Part shown: positions 53,939 to 63,499 of the stretch, one piece after another | Position numbering within the stretch: position 1 is the first letter of the stretch | How the letters are laid out: each line of letters begins with the position of its first letter | NCBI RefSeq assembly: GCF_021311115.1 | Contig: NZ_JAJTNP010000006.1 | Coordinates: 1 to 64,000 of the forward strand | DNA length: 64,000 nt | Source of the DNA: Chryseobacterium gwangjuense | GTDB taxonomy: Bacteria > Bacteroidota > Bacteroidia > Flavobacteriales > Weeksellaceae | Reading direction: 5' to 3' | Translations under genes and position numbers: made by a program | The notes under the pieces: model-generated | Told to the model about the DNA's origin: nothing | Databases searched by the model: none | The model's input: only the letters and a program-made list of their open reading frames with translations

Positions 53939-54754
53939 TTATTGGTAGTTCTTCACCAGACCTTTTACCAGAGTAATCACATTAGGCATTGCCTTATTCG
54001 CAGCATTTAAAACTTCTTCATGAGAGACGGTGAATGCGATATCGGGTCCTCCCAAGTCTGTAATCACGGAAACGCAAAAAACATCCATATTCATATGTTT
54101 GGCCACAATAACTTCAGGCACAGTGCTCATTCCAACCATATCGCCGCCAATTGCTTTTATCATTCCGTATTCTGCAGGAGTTTCAAAAGTAGGGCCCTGT
54201 AAAGCAACATAGATTCCCTGATGAACTTTGATATTATGATCTTTGGCAGATTGTTCTGCAACAGAGATCATCTTTTTGTTGTAGGGTTCACTCATATCAA
54301 CGAAACGAGGCCCTAATTCATCAATATTTCTACCACGAAGCGGATGTTCAGGCATCATATTGATGTGGTCTTTTACCATTACAATATCGGCAACACTATA
54401 ATTAGGATTTACACCGCCACAAGCATTAGAAAGAATTAAGTTTTTGATTCCTAGCAAACGAAAAACTCTGACAGGAAAAGTTACGGCTTCCATAGAATGA
54501 CCTTCATAATAATGAAAACGGCCACTCATCAGCAATGCTTTTTTACCTTCCAGCATTCCATAGATCAATTTTCCGCTGTGACCGACAACTGTAGTCTGTG
54601 GAAAGTTTGGAATATCTTTGTATTCCAGAATATGAATAGCTTGTATTTCATCCTGAAGTTTTCCCAGTCCGGAACCTAAAACGATTGCGAAATCAGGAGT
54701 TTCTTGAATGATGTTTTTGATAAACTCTGCGGTTTGCTTAATTTTTTCTAACAT
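53939..54754 (-). CDS. Purine-nucleoside phosphorylase
   Basis: 271 residues, trimeric PNP family acting on inosine and guanosine in purine salvage. Phosphate-site motifs are LGSGLGKL (near residue 26) and VGHSGKLIYG. The purine-site block has SNACGGVNPNYSVADIVMVKDHINMM, and the segment TFETPAEYGMIKAIGGDMVGMSTVPE is typical of the PunA/DeoD-II type. Its start overlaps the end of lpxK by 17 bases, so it is co-transcribed with lpxK. Confidence 0.95.
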   Translation of the reverse strand: MLEKIKQTAEFIKNIIQETPDFAIVLGSGLGKLQDEIQAIHILEYKDIPNFPQTTVVGHSGKLIYGMLEGKKALLMSGRFHYYEGHSMEAVTFPVRVFRLLGIKNLILSNACGGVNPNYSVADIVMVKDHINMMPEHPLRGRNIDELGPRFVDMSEPYNKKMISVAEQSAKDHNIKVHQGIYVALQGPTFETPAEYGMIKAIGGDMVGMSTVPEVIVAKHMNMDVFCVSVITDLGGPDIAFTVSHEEVLNAANKAMPNVITLVKGLVKNYQ

Positions 54755-55763
54755 AATCTAAGATGATTTGATTGAATTCTTCTTTCTTATCAATGATCAC
54801 ATTAATAGGCCAGTAGTAAACAATATCTCTAAGATAGTCAAAAGTTTTAAGACGTACGTAATCTTTTTCTGTGGTTAAGATTAATTTATATTCACCCAGT
54901 TTCTTGTATTCAGCAACAATTTTTTTAATATCATCATCCGTAAAATTGTGATGATCTCTGAATTTTAAATGTTTTACCCTTTGTGAAAATTTTGCTAAAT
55001 GCTGTAACAACGGTTTTGGATTGGCAATTCCTGTAATTAATAAAATATCATAGTAATTCAGGTTGTTGTCCGGAAGTATTTTCTCTTTTCCGTAGACGTT
55101 TTCATCATAGCTAATAGATGAAAAGAAGACTTTCTGGGTACGATCTGGTCTTATTCTCGAGATATAGTATTGCTTGGTTTCTTCAGTCAGTTCATCAGGA
55201 CATTTGCTGACCATAATGATGTCTGCTCTTCTGGAACCTGCTCTGGATTCTCTTAAATCTCCAGCCGGAAGTAAATGATCTTTAAAATAAGGATCATTAA
55301 AGTCGGTCATTAAGATATTGAATCCTGCTTTTATAGCTCTGTGTTGCAGAGCATCATCCAGAACCAAAACATTAAGATCCATGTCAGCAATAACTTTCTT
55401 CGCTCCCGGAACTCTTTCTTCAGAAACGGCAATTACAAAACGATTTTTGAAACGTTCAAATAGTTGCATCGCTTCGTCGCCCACTATTTTATAGTTGCTG
55501 TCGTAGTTCGTTACTTCGTAGCCTTTGGTCACTCTTCCGTAACCACGCGAAAGAACTCCGGTTCTGTAATGCTTTGATAAAAACTGAGCAAGATACATCA
55601 CCATAGGAGATTTTCCGCTTCCGCCCACAGAAAGATTCCCGACGCAGATAATCGGAGTTTTGAATTTTGTAGATTTAAAAATCCCTACATCATACATTGT
55701 GTTTCGGATACCCGTTACCAAATGATAACCGAGGGAAAAAGGATAAAGGTACCATCTTTTCAT
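54738..55763 (-). CDS. lpxK: Tetraacyldisaccharide 4'-kinase
   Basis: 341 residues; phosphorylates the lipid A precursor at the 4' position at the inner membrane. P-loop VGGSGKSP (46-53), membrane-associated N-terminal helix, and the DDALQHRAIKAGFNILMTD motif near 135. A TATTTTTG box lies 7 bases before the ATG. First gene of the lpxK-PNP pair. Confidence 0.95.
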   Translation of the reverse strand: MKRWYLYPFSLGYHLVTGIRNTMYDVGIFKSTKFKTPIICVGNLSVGGSGKSPMVMYLAQFLSKHYRTGVLSRGYGRVTKGYEVTNYDSNYKIVGDEAMQLFERFKNRFVIAVSEERVPGAKKVIADMDLNVLVLDDALQHRAIKAGFNILMTDFNDPYFKDHLLPAGDLRESRAGSRRADIIMVSKCPDELTEETKQYYISRIRPDRTQKVFFSSISYDENVYGKEKILPDNNLNYYDILLITGIANPKPLLQHLAKFSQRVKHLKFRDHHNFTDDDIKKIVAEYKKLGEYKLILTTEKDYVRLKTFDYLRDIVYYWPINVIIDKKEEFNQIILDYVRKN

Positions 55764-55770
55764 ACGAATG

Positions 55771-55778
55771 CAAAAATA
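55771..55778 (-). promoter_or_regulatory. -7 box of lpxK
   Basis: Minus-strand TATTTTTG, 7 bases from the ATG; no TTG at the proper spacing. Confidence 0.5.
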
Positions 55779-55845
55779 GGAATTTCAACATCATTTTGTC
55801 TCATATTCACAACGACTTTTCAATAAATATTTTATTAAATTAAAG

Positions 55846-55853
55846 TATTTTTG
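55846..55853 (+). promoter_or_regulatory. -7 box of truA
   Basis: TATTTTTG, 18 bases before the TTG start codon at 55872. Confidence 0.55.
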
Positions 55854-55871
55854 TAAAGTTAAACTATTACA

Positions 55872-56606
55872 TTGAGGTATTTTATTGAATTTTCTTACAA
55901 CGGTAAAAATTATTTCGGCTATCAGATTCAGCCGGATGCAATTTCGGTGCAGGAAGAATTGGAAAAAGCGCTTTCCACGATTTTAAGGGAAGAAATTAAG
56001 ACAACAGGAGCGGGAAGAACGGATACAGGAGTCCATGCGAAGAAGATTTTTGCTCATTTTGATACGGAAAAAGAATTGGATGATCAGCTTCCTAGAAGAT
56101 TGAATAGCTTTCTGCCGCCTGATATTTCCATTAAACGAATTTTTCAGGTTAAAGATGATTTTCACGCACGTTTTGATGCAACTTACAGGACGTATGAATA
56201 TTATATTACATTAGAAAAGAATCCTTTCACTACAGAATCTGCATGGCAGCACTGGAAACGAGGATTGGATATTGATAAAATGAATGAAGCTTGTAAAATT
56301 TTATTCGAATATGAAGATTTTACAAGTTTTGCCAAATTAAAAACCGACAATAAAACCAATATCTGCAAAATGTACAGGGCAGAGTGGGAACAAAACGGGA
56401 GCGAACTGAAATTCACGGTTTCTGCGAATCGATTTTTACGGAATATGGTACGCGCAATTGTAGGAACCATGGTAGAAATCGGTTCAGGAAAAATAAAACC
56501 GGAAGATTTACGAAAAGTAATTGAAGATAAACATCGTAATTCTGCAGGAACTTCCGCACCGGCTCATGGATTGTATCTGGTGGATGTGGGATATGAATTT
56601 GATTAA
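55872..56606 (+). CDS. truA: tRNA pseudouridine(38-40) synthase
   Basis: 244 residues; modifies the anticodon arm of many tRNAs. The catalytic Asp51 is in GAGRTDTGVHA. The N terminus MRYFIEFSYNGKNYFGYQ is canonical, and it fixes the start at a TTG codon, since the next ATG lies far inside the protein. The later motif RFLRNMVRAIVGTMVEIG is also present. Confidence 0.96.
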   Translation: MRYFIEFSYNGKNYFGYQIQPDAISVQEELEKALSTILREEIKTTGAGRTDTGVHAKKIFAHFDTEKELDDQLPRRLNSFLPPDISIKRIFQVKDDFHARFDATYRTYEYYITLEKNPFTTESAWQHWKRGLDIDKMNEACKILFEYEDFTSFAKLKTDNKTNICKMYRAEWEQNGSELKFTVSANRFLRNMVRAIVGTMVEIGSGKIKPEDLRKVIEDKHRNSAGTSAPAHGLYLVDVGYEFD

Positions 56607-56611
56607 TAAAC

Positions 56612-56645
56612 AATGGTGGCTTGATGTTTCAAAGTCACCATTTTT
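56612..56645 (+). terminator. truA terminator
   Basis: Stem AATGGTG-gc-TTGA / TCAA-ag-TCACCATT with a T tract, located before the second Crp-like gene. Confidence 0.75.
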
Positions 56646-56666
56646 AATTGTATAAAAACTAAAATC

Positions 56667-57254
56667 ATGGACGAAACAGAAAAACTTGCCTTTGCCTTGA
56701 TGCATTTTGCCGGGCTCTCGGAGGAAGATTTTAAATTATCTGAAGGTTTCTGGCTGCCCAAAGAATATAAAAAAGGTGATTTTTATAATCTTCGGGGAAC
56801 GGTTTGTACCTATTTCGGATTTATTGTAGATGGCGTTTTCCGTTCCTATACGATTGATGAAAAAACTGGGGAAGAAAAAAATGTTTTTCTGTATTCGGCG
56901 AACGGTTTTGTTGTTTCCTTTAAAAGTTTTATCAACCAAATTCCATGTGATTATCATACGCAGGCGTTAACGGATGCTTCTATTATTTACATCCGATATA
57001 CAGATTTGCTTTCGTTGTATCAGAAATCGCATCAGTGGGAAAAGTTTGGAAGATTAATGGCTCAGGAAGCCTTTAATATTACCATGACGAGAATTGAAGG
57101 CTTTTTATTCAAATCCGCTGAAGAGCGATATTTAGACTTAATCAAACAACATCCTGATATTTTCAACAATGTTCCGTTGTACCATATTTCCTCGTATCTA
57201 GGAATACAGGGACCGTCTTTAAGCAGAATCCGGAAAAGAATTTTGGGGAAGTAG
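56667..57254 (+). CDS. Crp/Fnr-like cyclic-nucleotide-binding regulator
   Basis: 195 residues: cNMP-type barrel with YLGFIVDGVFR-like strands (TYFGFIVDGVFRSYTIDEKTG near 49-69) and a C-terminal helix-turn-helix LYHISSYLGIQGPSLSRIRKRI. Such short Crp-like proteins are numerous in Bacteroidota and often regulate an adjacent gene. Here the alpha/beta hydrolase gene follows on the same strand. The recognition helix differs from CRP, so a TGTGA site is not expected. Confidence 0.88.
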   Translation: MDETEKLAFALMHFAGLSEEDFKLSEGFWLPKEYKKGDFYNLRGTVCTYFGFIVDGVFRSYTIDEKTGEEKNVFLYSANGFVVSFKSFINQIPCDYHTQALTDASIIYIRYTDLLSLYQKSHQWEKFGRLMAQEAFNITMTRIEGFLFKSAEERYLDLIKQHPDIFNNVPLYHISSYLGIQGPSLSRIRKRILGK

Positions 57255-57339
57255 GACGATTTTAACCGAGGTTAAAATTATCCTCATTTTATTCACGGAA
57301 CTTTGTCTCATAATTTAAAACCAATAAAAAATAAAAGTT

Positions 57340-58110
57340 ATGAAAACAAAAACTATCGTATTAATTCATGGGTTATTTGTGAACAATACAAGCTGGAAAG
57401 AATGGAAAACGTACTTTGAAGCACAAGGTTATACTGTGCACACCCCTGCAAATCCTGGACACGCAGGAAATCCGATTGATTTAAAGAAAAACATTCCGTC
57501 TGATTTGAAAGACGTGGGTTTTGATGATGTGGTTGCTCATTTATCAAGATTCATTGATACCCTTCCTGAAAAGCCAATCGTGATTGGGCATTCATTCGGA
57601 GGATTAATGGTTCAGAAGCTTATTGATATGGGGAAAGCAGTTGCCGGAGTAAGTATCGACGGAGCTCCTCCAAAAAATGTGATAGCTCCTTTTTCTACTG
57701 TAAAAATCGTTTGGCCGGTTGTGAATTTCTTTAAAGGAAATACAGTGTTTATGGGTTCAAAAGAATGGTATCACAAAGCATTTTTCAATAATTATTCTAA
57801 AGAAGAAAGTGATAAACTATATGAAACGGTTGCTGCTCCTGAAAGCAGAAAACTAGCCAGAGATCCACTGTTTAAATCTTCTGCAAAGTTAGATCTAAAG
57901 AAACCTCACGAACCATTGTTGTTCATCGCCGGAGAAAGAGATCACATTTTTGCAGCCAATTTTTCAAGAAAAATTGCTGGGGCTTATAAAGATAAAAAAA
58001 GTGTGGTAGATTTTAAAGAATTTCCGGGAAGAAGCCACTTTATTGCAGGCGAAAAAGGATGGGAAGAAGTAGCAGGATATGTTTTAGATTGGCTGAAAAA
58101 GGTCAATTAA
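57340..58110 (+). CDS. Alpha/beta hydrolase
   Basis: 256 residues. Nucleophile elbow VIGHSFGGL (Ser85), likely acid Asp in AGERDHIFAANF and His in GRSHFIAGEKGWEEV. The N-terminal oxyanion strand reads IVLIHGLFVNNTSW. No signal peptide. Substrate unknown. Its position after a Crp-like gene suggests joint regulation. Confidence 0.88.
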   Translation: MKTKTIVLIHGLFVNNTSWKEWKTYFEAQGYTVHTPANPGHAGNPIDLKKNIPSDLKDVGFDDVVAHLSRFIDTLPEKPIVIGHSFGGLMVQKLIDMGKAVAGVSIDGAPPKNVIAPFSTVKIVWPVVNFFKGNTVFMGSKEWYHKAFFNNYSKEESDKLYETVAAPESRKLARDPLFKSSAKLDLKKPHEPLLFIAGERDHIFAANFSRKIAGAYKDKKSVVDFKEFPGRSHFIAGEKGWEEVAGYVLDWLKKVN

Positions 58111-58193
58111 TATATTCATATCATAAATAACAGCCATCTGAAATTTTCATGAGTATTTAATGAAGTTGTAAAGACTGGGAAATTAGAAAGTCT

Positions 58194-58201
58194 TATTTTT
58201 G
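58194..58201 (+). promoter_or_regulatory. -7 box of the ABC exporter gene
   Basis: TATTTTTG, 37 bases before the ATG. Confidence 0.5.
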
Positions 58202-58238
58202 CAGAGAATTTTATTTTATTCTTTCTTCAATTCGTACA

Positions 58239-59999
58239 ATGAAAAAACAAGATACCTGGGGAATTATCAAGAGGCTGTTCTTTATCGGGATGAAGTTCCG
58301 TTCCTGGTTCATCATTACTCTGATCATCTCCATCTTTTTAGCAATGGTTTCTACTTACAGACCGTATCTTACGATGACAGTGGTGGATAACGATATCACT
58401 AAGCTGCAAGATAAAGCGCTGATGATGAAACATATCTACATTTTAGTAGGTTTGGTATTTGCAGAAACTATTTTAAACTTTTTTTTAGTCTTTTATTCTA
58501 ATTATATTTCTCAGAATGTAATCCGGGACATAAGACAAAGGCTTTATGCTAAACTTATTTATTTCAAAACATCATTTTTTGATAAAACTCCGATCGGTCA
58601 GCTAGTAACAAGAGCAGTTGGTGATGTTGAAACCATTGCAACAGTTTATACAGATGGGTTTCTGATGGTTTTTGGTGATATATTGAGAATCGTTTTTGTA
58701 TTGGTCATGATGTTCAGTACAAACGTTCATCTGAGCTATATTACATTGGGAATTTTACCTTTGATGGTTATCATTACGAGATTTTTCCAGAAAAGACTGA
58801 AAAAAGCTTTTGGTGATGAAAGAAACTGGACTGCCAATCAAAATTCGTTTGTTCAGGAAAGGTTAGCCGGAATGCCGATTATTCAGGTGTTCAACAGACA
58901 GGAATCTGAGTTTAAAAAATTTGATGAGATCAATATTACCCTGAAGGCAGCATTGTTGAGAACGGTATTTATCTTCTCGTTGTTCTTTCCTGTAGTTGAA
59001 TTGATTTCTTCACTTTTTATAGGATTTATTCTTTTCTATGGAGGGTATATTACGATCAGTGCAGGAGTTGTGATTGCCTTTATTCAATATATTTCCATGC
59101 TGATTCGTCCGTTAAGGCAAATTGCGGATCGATTTAATAATATTCAACGAGGGATTGTGGGAGCAGAAAGAGTGTTGGGCTTAATGGATGAAGACAATGC
59201 CATGCCGAATACAGGGAAAGTGGAAAAAGATCATTTTGACGGGAAAATTGAATTCAAAGAGGTTCGTTTTGCGTATGATGAGAAACAGGAAGTTTTAAAA
59301 GGCATTGATTTTAAAGTAAATCCGGGAGAAACTGTTGCCATTGTAGGAGCGACCGGAGCGGGGAAATCTACCATTATCAGTTTGATTACAAGATTATATG
59401 ACATCAATTCAGGGAATATTTTCATTGATGATGTTAACCTTAAAGATTATGAATTATATAACCTGAGAAGCCACATCGGAGTTGTATTGCAGGATGTGTT
59501 CCTTTTCCATGGAAGTATTTTTGAAAACCTTGCATTTGGTGATGATAGCATTACATTAGAGAAAATAAAAGCAGGAGCCAAAGAAATTGAAGTCGACCAG
59601 TTTATCGAGCAGCTTCCCGGAGGTTATGATTATGTGGTGAGTGAAAGAGGTTCCTCGATTTCTTTGGGACAAAGACAATTATTATCTTTCTTAAGAGCGT
59701 ATTTATCTGATCCGAAAATTTTGATCCTGGATGAAGCAACATCTTCTATTGACCATGAAAGTGAAAAATTAATTCAGAGAGCGACAGAAAAAATTACTAA
59801 GAACAGAACGTCAATTATTATTGCGCACAGACTTTCAACCATTGAAAAAGCGGATAAAATCATAGTAATGGAGCATGGAAAAATTGTGGAAGAAGGAAAA
59901 CATTTGGAACTCTTGGATAAAAACGGATATTATGCAACGTTGTATAAAGCGCAGCTGAGACATGAAGTGGAATTGGAAGAAGAGGAAAGTTCAAAATAA
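58239..59999 (+). CDS. ABC exporter half-transporter (MsbA/MdlB type)
   Basis: 586 residues: a six-helix membrane domain (about 20-310) and a nucleotide-binding domain. Walker A GATGAGKST is near 370, the signature region SLGQRQLLS near 475, and Walker B ILILDEATS near 496, followed by the H-loop IIIAHRLSTI. The signature has SLGQR instead of SGGQ, as in several MdlB/LmrA-like exporters. Probably works as a homodimer for lipids or drugs. A second half-transporter gene is absent. Confidence 0.92.
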   Translation: MKKQDTWGIIKRLFFIGMKFRSWFIITLIISIFLAMVSTYRPYLTMTVVDNDITKLQDKALMMKHIYILVGLVFAETILNFFLVFYSNYISQNVIRDIRQRLYAKLIYFKTSFFDKTPIGQLVTRAVGDVETIATVYTDGFLMVFGDILRIVFVLVMMFSTNVHLSYITLGILPLMVIITRFFQKRLKKAFGDERNWTANQNSFVQERLAGMPIIQVFNRQESEFKKFDEINITLKAALLRTVFIFSLFFPVVELISSLFIGFILFYGGYITISAGVVIAFIQYISMLIRPLRQIADRFNNIQRGIVGAERVLGLMDEDNAMPNTGKVEKDHFDGKIEFKEVRFAYDEKQEVLKGIDFKVNPGETVAIVGATGAGKSTIISLITRLYDINSGNIFIDDVNLKDYELYNLRSHIGVVLQDVFLFHGSIFENLAFGDDSITLEKIKAGAKEIEVDQFIEQLPGGYDYVVSERGSSISLGQRQLLSFLRAYLSDPKILILDEATSSIDHESEKLIQRATEKITKNRTSIIIAHRLSTIEKADKIIVMEHGKIVEEGKHLELLDKNGYYATLYKAQLRHEVELEEEESSK

Positions 60000-60015
60000 T
60001 GTATAATGTAAACAT

Positions 60016-60059
60016 AAAAATAAAGGTTAAAATCAACGTTGATTTTAACCTTTATTTTT
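60016..60059. terminator. Bidirectional terminator, 22-bp perfect palindrome
   Basis: The arms meet at AAC/GTT without a spacer and are flanked by A and T tracts. It lies between the convergent ABC exporter and CPBP genes. Confidence 0.85.
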
Positions 60060-60931
60060 TATCTGATGTCGTATTCCTTTTGCAAGATTTTTAAAAAATC
60101 TTCTTTTGAAATTCCCTTTTTTGATGTAAACTGAATATTGATTAAACCTTCATCAACATAAAATTTTTCTTTACCGTAAATATAATCGAGTAACCTTTGA
60201 AACTGATATTGGTTTCCTTTAAGACTGTAGATCTTATTTTTTGAGATGCTGACTGTAAGAAATATGGGTTCTCTTGTACTGACGAAAACTTTTTGCTCCA
60301 TTTTTAAATCATAACTTGTAGTTTGATCAACAAATGGAGGAGTGAAAAGAAGAAAAATAGAGGGAACAACAATAGCAAATAACCCATTCCAGATGGCATG
60401 ATACAAAAAGCTATACGCAATATTAAGCCGTATACGAATGTAGCTTAGCATAAGTCCTCCTGATAATTGTGAAATGATAATTAAAGGAGACAAAGCATAA
60501 AACAACGATGAATCGTTCACGTAATTATCTAAATGCACAAATCCGAAAACAATTGAGAAGGCATACACTAAAAACGGAAAAATCTTGTCCCATTTTTCTC
60601 TGTTGATAAAACTGGAAAAAAGTTTGTGATACCGTAAAGAATACCTGAAAATCCATTCTTCAAGAAGAGGAGCAAGAAATACGACCAAAAACAAAGCACC
60701 AAATAGAGTCAAATTTTTTAAAGTTTCGGTCTCTTTTACGTTGATAAATTTTTCAGCAATATAATTTGCAGGAAACACAAAAAGTAAAGAAAAAATGATC
60801 TCAATGATCAACAGATTGAAAATCAGTAATAACTTCTGTCGAGGAGTTATTTTTATCTGAATATCATTAGGTTTTTTGATGAAGCTGATGAGGTCGAGGA
60901 AATCGTTTTTTAGTGTTAGAAAATACGTCAC
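60059..60931 (-). CDS. CPBP-family intramembrane glutamic endopeptidase
   Basis: 290 residues with several membrane helices. The Abi/CAAX-like motif EEWIFRY (Glu91, Glu92, Arg96) and a downstream FGFVHLDN motif with histidine mark the CPBP protease family, which includes prenyl-protein and bacteriocin-immunity proteins. The C-terminal 70 residues form a soluble tail outside the conserved core. Target unknown. Confidence 0.85.
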   Translation of the reverse strand: MTYFLTLKNDFLDLISFIKKPNDIQIKITPRQKLLLIFNLLIIEIIFSLLFVFPANYIAEKFINVKETETLKNLTLFGALFLVVFLAPLLEEWIFRYSLRYHKLFSSFINREKWDKIFPFLVYAFSIVFGFVHLDNYVNDSSLFYALSPLIIISQLSGGLMLSYIRIRLNIAYSFLYHAIWNGLFAIVVPSIFLLFTPPFVDQTTSYDLKMEQKVFVSTREPIFLTVSISKNKIYSLKGNQYQFQRLLDYIYGKEKFYVDEGLINIQFTSKKGISKEDFLKILQKEYDIR

Positions 60932-60983
60932 GTTTGCGTTTTATCGATAGGTTTTTGTTTAATTGATTTTGTTACAAATTGTA

Positions 60984-61598
60984 TTACTTCTTTTTAAAAC
61001 TGCAAAAAATAAAATTCTGTACCGTATCAAAAGGCGTGGTATGATCTTCAAGTTTACAATCAATTTTTTCAAAGCTTTCTTTAAATTGTGCTGTTATTGA
61101 ATCCTCATCATATTGTTTAATGTCTAATCCACTGCATTTTAAAGGGCCATTTTTTGAAAATGTTCCTAGAATCATATATTCTGAAACCGCTTTTTCTGTA
61201 ATTTCAACATATTTTGAAATCTGTTCGGGCGTTGTTAAAAAATGGAAAGCAGCTCTGTCATGCCAAATATCATAGGTTTCATCAGGTTGGAATTCCGTAA
61301 TATCGGTGACCACCCATTTTACATTTTCAGCTTTATTTCCAAGTCTTTCTTTGGCTTTTTCTAATGCTTTGGCTGAAATATCAAGAACCGTAATATTTTC
61401 ATGGCCTTCTTCAAGAAGGAAATCGACAAGATTGCTGTCTCCACCGCCAATATCAATGATTTTGGCTTCCTTTCCCAATCCGAAAGAATTGATAAAATCT
61501 AAGGAAGTCTGAGGCTTTTTCTGTGTCCAGCTTACCTGATCCGGATTTTTGGTTTCATATACGTTTTCCCAGTGATTTTTATGGTCAGAAGAATTCAT
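60984..61598 (-). CDS. Class I SAM-dependent methyltransferase
   Basis: 204 residues. SAM motif I AKIIDIGGGDSNLVDF (45-60), acidic loop VLDISAKALEKAK and motif VTDITEF. The WENVYETKNPDQVSW opening resembles the small-molecule (Tellurite/TPMT-like) methyltransferases. Its ATG overlaps the stop of the upstream membrane protein gene by 4 bases, so it is part of the sigma-factor operon. Confidence 0.9.
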   Translation of the reverse strand: MNSSDHKNHWENVYETKNPDQVSWTQKKPQTSLDFINSFGLGKEAKIIDIGGGDSNLVDFLLEEGHENITVLDISAKALEKAKERLGNKAENVKWVVTDITEFQPDETYDIWHDRAAFHFLTTPEQISKYVEITEKAVSEYMILGTFSKNGPLKCSGLDIKQYDEDSITAQFKESFEKIDCKLEDHTTPFDTVQNFIFCSFKKK

Positions 61599-62188
61599 GA
61601 ATTTTTTAATTGATTGTTAAGTTCTTCAAATTTATTAATTAATCCGTCAAGATGAGCCTGTTGTTTTTTTATTGTTTTGGGTCTTATGTAAAACCAATTG
61701 AAACCGATCCATATAAAGACCGCAATATAGGCAACGGCAGCAAAAGTTATTGTCATTCGGGAGGTGTATTCATACATATACAGGCAAATTCCAAGGAATA
61801 ACATGATGAAGTACAGGTTTAGCATGGTGGTTTGCATGAATTTCTGCTTATTTTTTATTGAATATAAATGTTGCAGATATTCCGTATTAGACTGAGTCGT
61901 ATCAATTTTATAAAACCCCATGAACAGCCTGTTGTAAGCTGACAGGAAAATGACCATTGCTAAAATAATCAGTACAATTCCAATTTTGCTCGTAGCCAGC
62001 TGAGGTTGATAGCGATACCAGATAAAAGCGATTCCTGCACAGGTGGCCATAAGCATGATATTGGTCATAATGAGCTTCCGAAGATTGTCTTTTTTAAAAC
62101 GTTTTAGTTTACTCAATAGCTCTTCCAGACTGGGTTTGTTGGAAGTTTGCTGCTTCCAGATATTTTTAAAATCTATATTAGAATCCAT
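61595..62188 (-). CDS. Four-TM membrane protein, candidate anti-sigma partner
   Basis: 197 residues. A cytoplasmic N-terminal region of about 45 residues (KNIWKQQTSNKPSLEELLSKLKR) is followed by four hydrophobic segments at about 44-58, 68-90, 120-138 and 147-168, and a helical C-terminal tail. It has no zinc anti-sigma (HxxxCxxC) motif. Such proteins often follow ECF sigma genes in Bacteroidota. The overlap of 11 bases with the sigma gene makes a role as a membrane anchor or anti-sigma factor plausible, but that is inference. Confidence 0.75.
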   Translation of the reverse strand: MDSNIDFKNIWKQQTSNKPSLEELLSKLKRFKKDNLRKLIMTNIMLMATCAGIAFIWYRYQPQLATSKIGIVLIILAMVIFLSAYNRLFMGFYKIDTTQSNTEYLQHLYSIKNKQKFMQTTMLNLYFIMLFLGICLYMYEYTSRMTITFAAVAYIAVFIWIGFNWFYIRPKTIKKQQAHLDGLINKFEELNNQLKNS

Positions 62189-62648
62189 TTTCTTTAAACT
62201 TTTTGGTGAGTTTTTCTTTTATTCTGTGAATTTTTACCCGGATATTAGCTTCCGAAAGCCCAACAATATTGGCAATTTCTGCCTGTTTTACTTCTTCCAG
62301 TTCCAGAGAAATAATGATACGGTCTGTCTCCGGAAGCTCTGAAATAAATTGATACAGCATCTGGATCTGAGGTTCCAGTGATTCCTGTTTTTTTTCTTCC
62401 AGATTGATAGGTAAATCGGTTTTGGTAAATTTTTTTTCTTTCTCTATCTGTCGAAGGCAATTGTTGGAAGCAATTCTGAAAATCCAGGTTCCGATACCGG
62501 ATTCATTTCTGAATTTAGGAAGCTGCTGCCATACAATGATGAAGGTTTCCTGTGCCAGATCTTGTGCGAGGTCAGTATTGTTCACATATCCCATACACAA
62601 ACGGAATATTTTCTGCCAATAGAGTTCATATATCTCTTCAAACACCAT
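62178..62648 (-). CDS. ECF-type RNA polymerase sigma factor
   Basis: 156 residues. Region 2 has YVNNTDLAQDLAQETFIIVWQ and TWIFRIASNNCLRQIEKEK. Region 4 has LPETDRIIISLELEEVKQAEIANIVGLSEANIRVKIHRIKEKL. The start codon shares one base with the stop of the upstream hydrolase (TAATG), so translation is coupled. Its regulon is unknown. Confidence 0.93.
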   Translation of the reverse strand: MVFEEIYELYWQKIFRLCMGYVNNTDLAQDLAQETFIIVWQQLPKFRNESGIGTWIFRIASNNCLRQIEKEKKFTKTDLPINLEEKKQESLEPQIQMLYQFISELPETDRIIISLELEEVKQAEIANIVGLSEANIRVKIHRIKEKLTKKFKENGF

Positions 62649-63499
62649 TATTTCGTGGATAAGAAATTATTTAACTGATTAAAATACCAATCTTTATCGT
62701 CATACATGATGAAGTGTAACCCTTTTGATGCGAATTGCATATCTGCAGTTTTTAAATTTTTATATTGGTTTTCAATAGCCGGTTTTAAATTTACAAAATA
62801 GGATTCTAACAAAATAAGAGCAGGACATTGTATTGTTTTGATTTTTTCTCGAAGATCGGTATTGGAAAAATCGCAGTACATGGTTGCGAAAGTTTTTCGG
62901 TCAGATTTCATACTCCAGCCAACAACAGTTTCCTGCATAGAAGTATCTGCTAAAAGCCGTGGAATAGCGTTCATCTGCATTTGTCTGAACTGTTCATCAG
63001 TCATTGCGGTAAGTGCATTTACAGTCGCAGAGCAGTCGTTGTTTTCATTAGAAGTAAAATTCGGATTTGATAGAGCAGCGAGACAAGGAAGAGTATCTAC
63101 CACTATAATTTTTCTTGCCAAATCGGGATAATCTGCCGCAATGGCAAGAGCAAGACCGCCTCCCATACTGTGACCGATGATAATGGGTTTTTCAATATTG
63201 TTATTTTTTAAATATTCGGCGATGGCTTTTTCCCACTCTTTAAAACTTGCATTGGCATTGGGTTTTATTCCTGCAAATCCTGCCATGGTTAAGGTATAAC
63301 AAGTGAAGTCTTTTTCAAACTTTGCCGTAGTTTCCTTCCATACATCTCCTGAAGAAGCAAATCCAGGAATAAAAACTAAAGACTGTTTGCCTTTTCCTGT
63401 TTTCTTAATTTCAAAAGGATATGTTTTTTCCTGTCCGAAAATATTACAAACAGCTGCAAAAAATAAAATGATAACGAATAAGATTTTGTACTTTTTCAT
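62648..63499 (-). CDS. Exported alpha/beta hydrolase
   Basis: 283 residues with a signal peptide (to IFGQ, about residue 23). Nucleophile elbow IIGHSMGGGLAL (Ser111), oxyanion strand FIPGFASSGDVW and a late His in KGLHFIMYDD. Periplasmic or surface esterase/peptidase-like enzyme of unknown substrate. First gene of the operon hydrolase-sigma-TM protein-methyltransferase. Confidence 0.88.
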   Translation of the reverse strand: MKKYKILFVIILFFAAVCNIFGQEKTYPFEIKKTGKGKQSLVFIPGFASSGDVWKETTAKFEKDFTCYTLTMAGFAGIKPNANASFKEWEKAIAEYLKNNNIEKPIIIGHSMGGGLALAIAADYPDLARKIIVVDTLPCLAALSNPNFTSNENNDCSATVNALTAMTDEQFRQMQMNAIPRLLADTSMQETVVGWSMKSDRKTFATMYCDFSNTDLREKIKTIQCPALILLESYFVNLKPAIENQYKNLKTADMQFASKGLHFIMYDDKDWYFNQLNNFLSTK

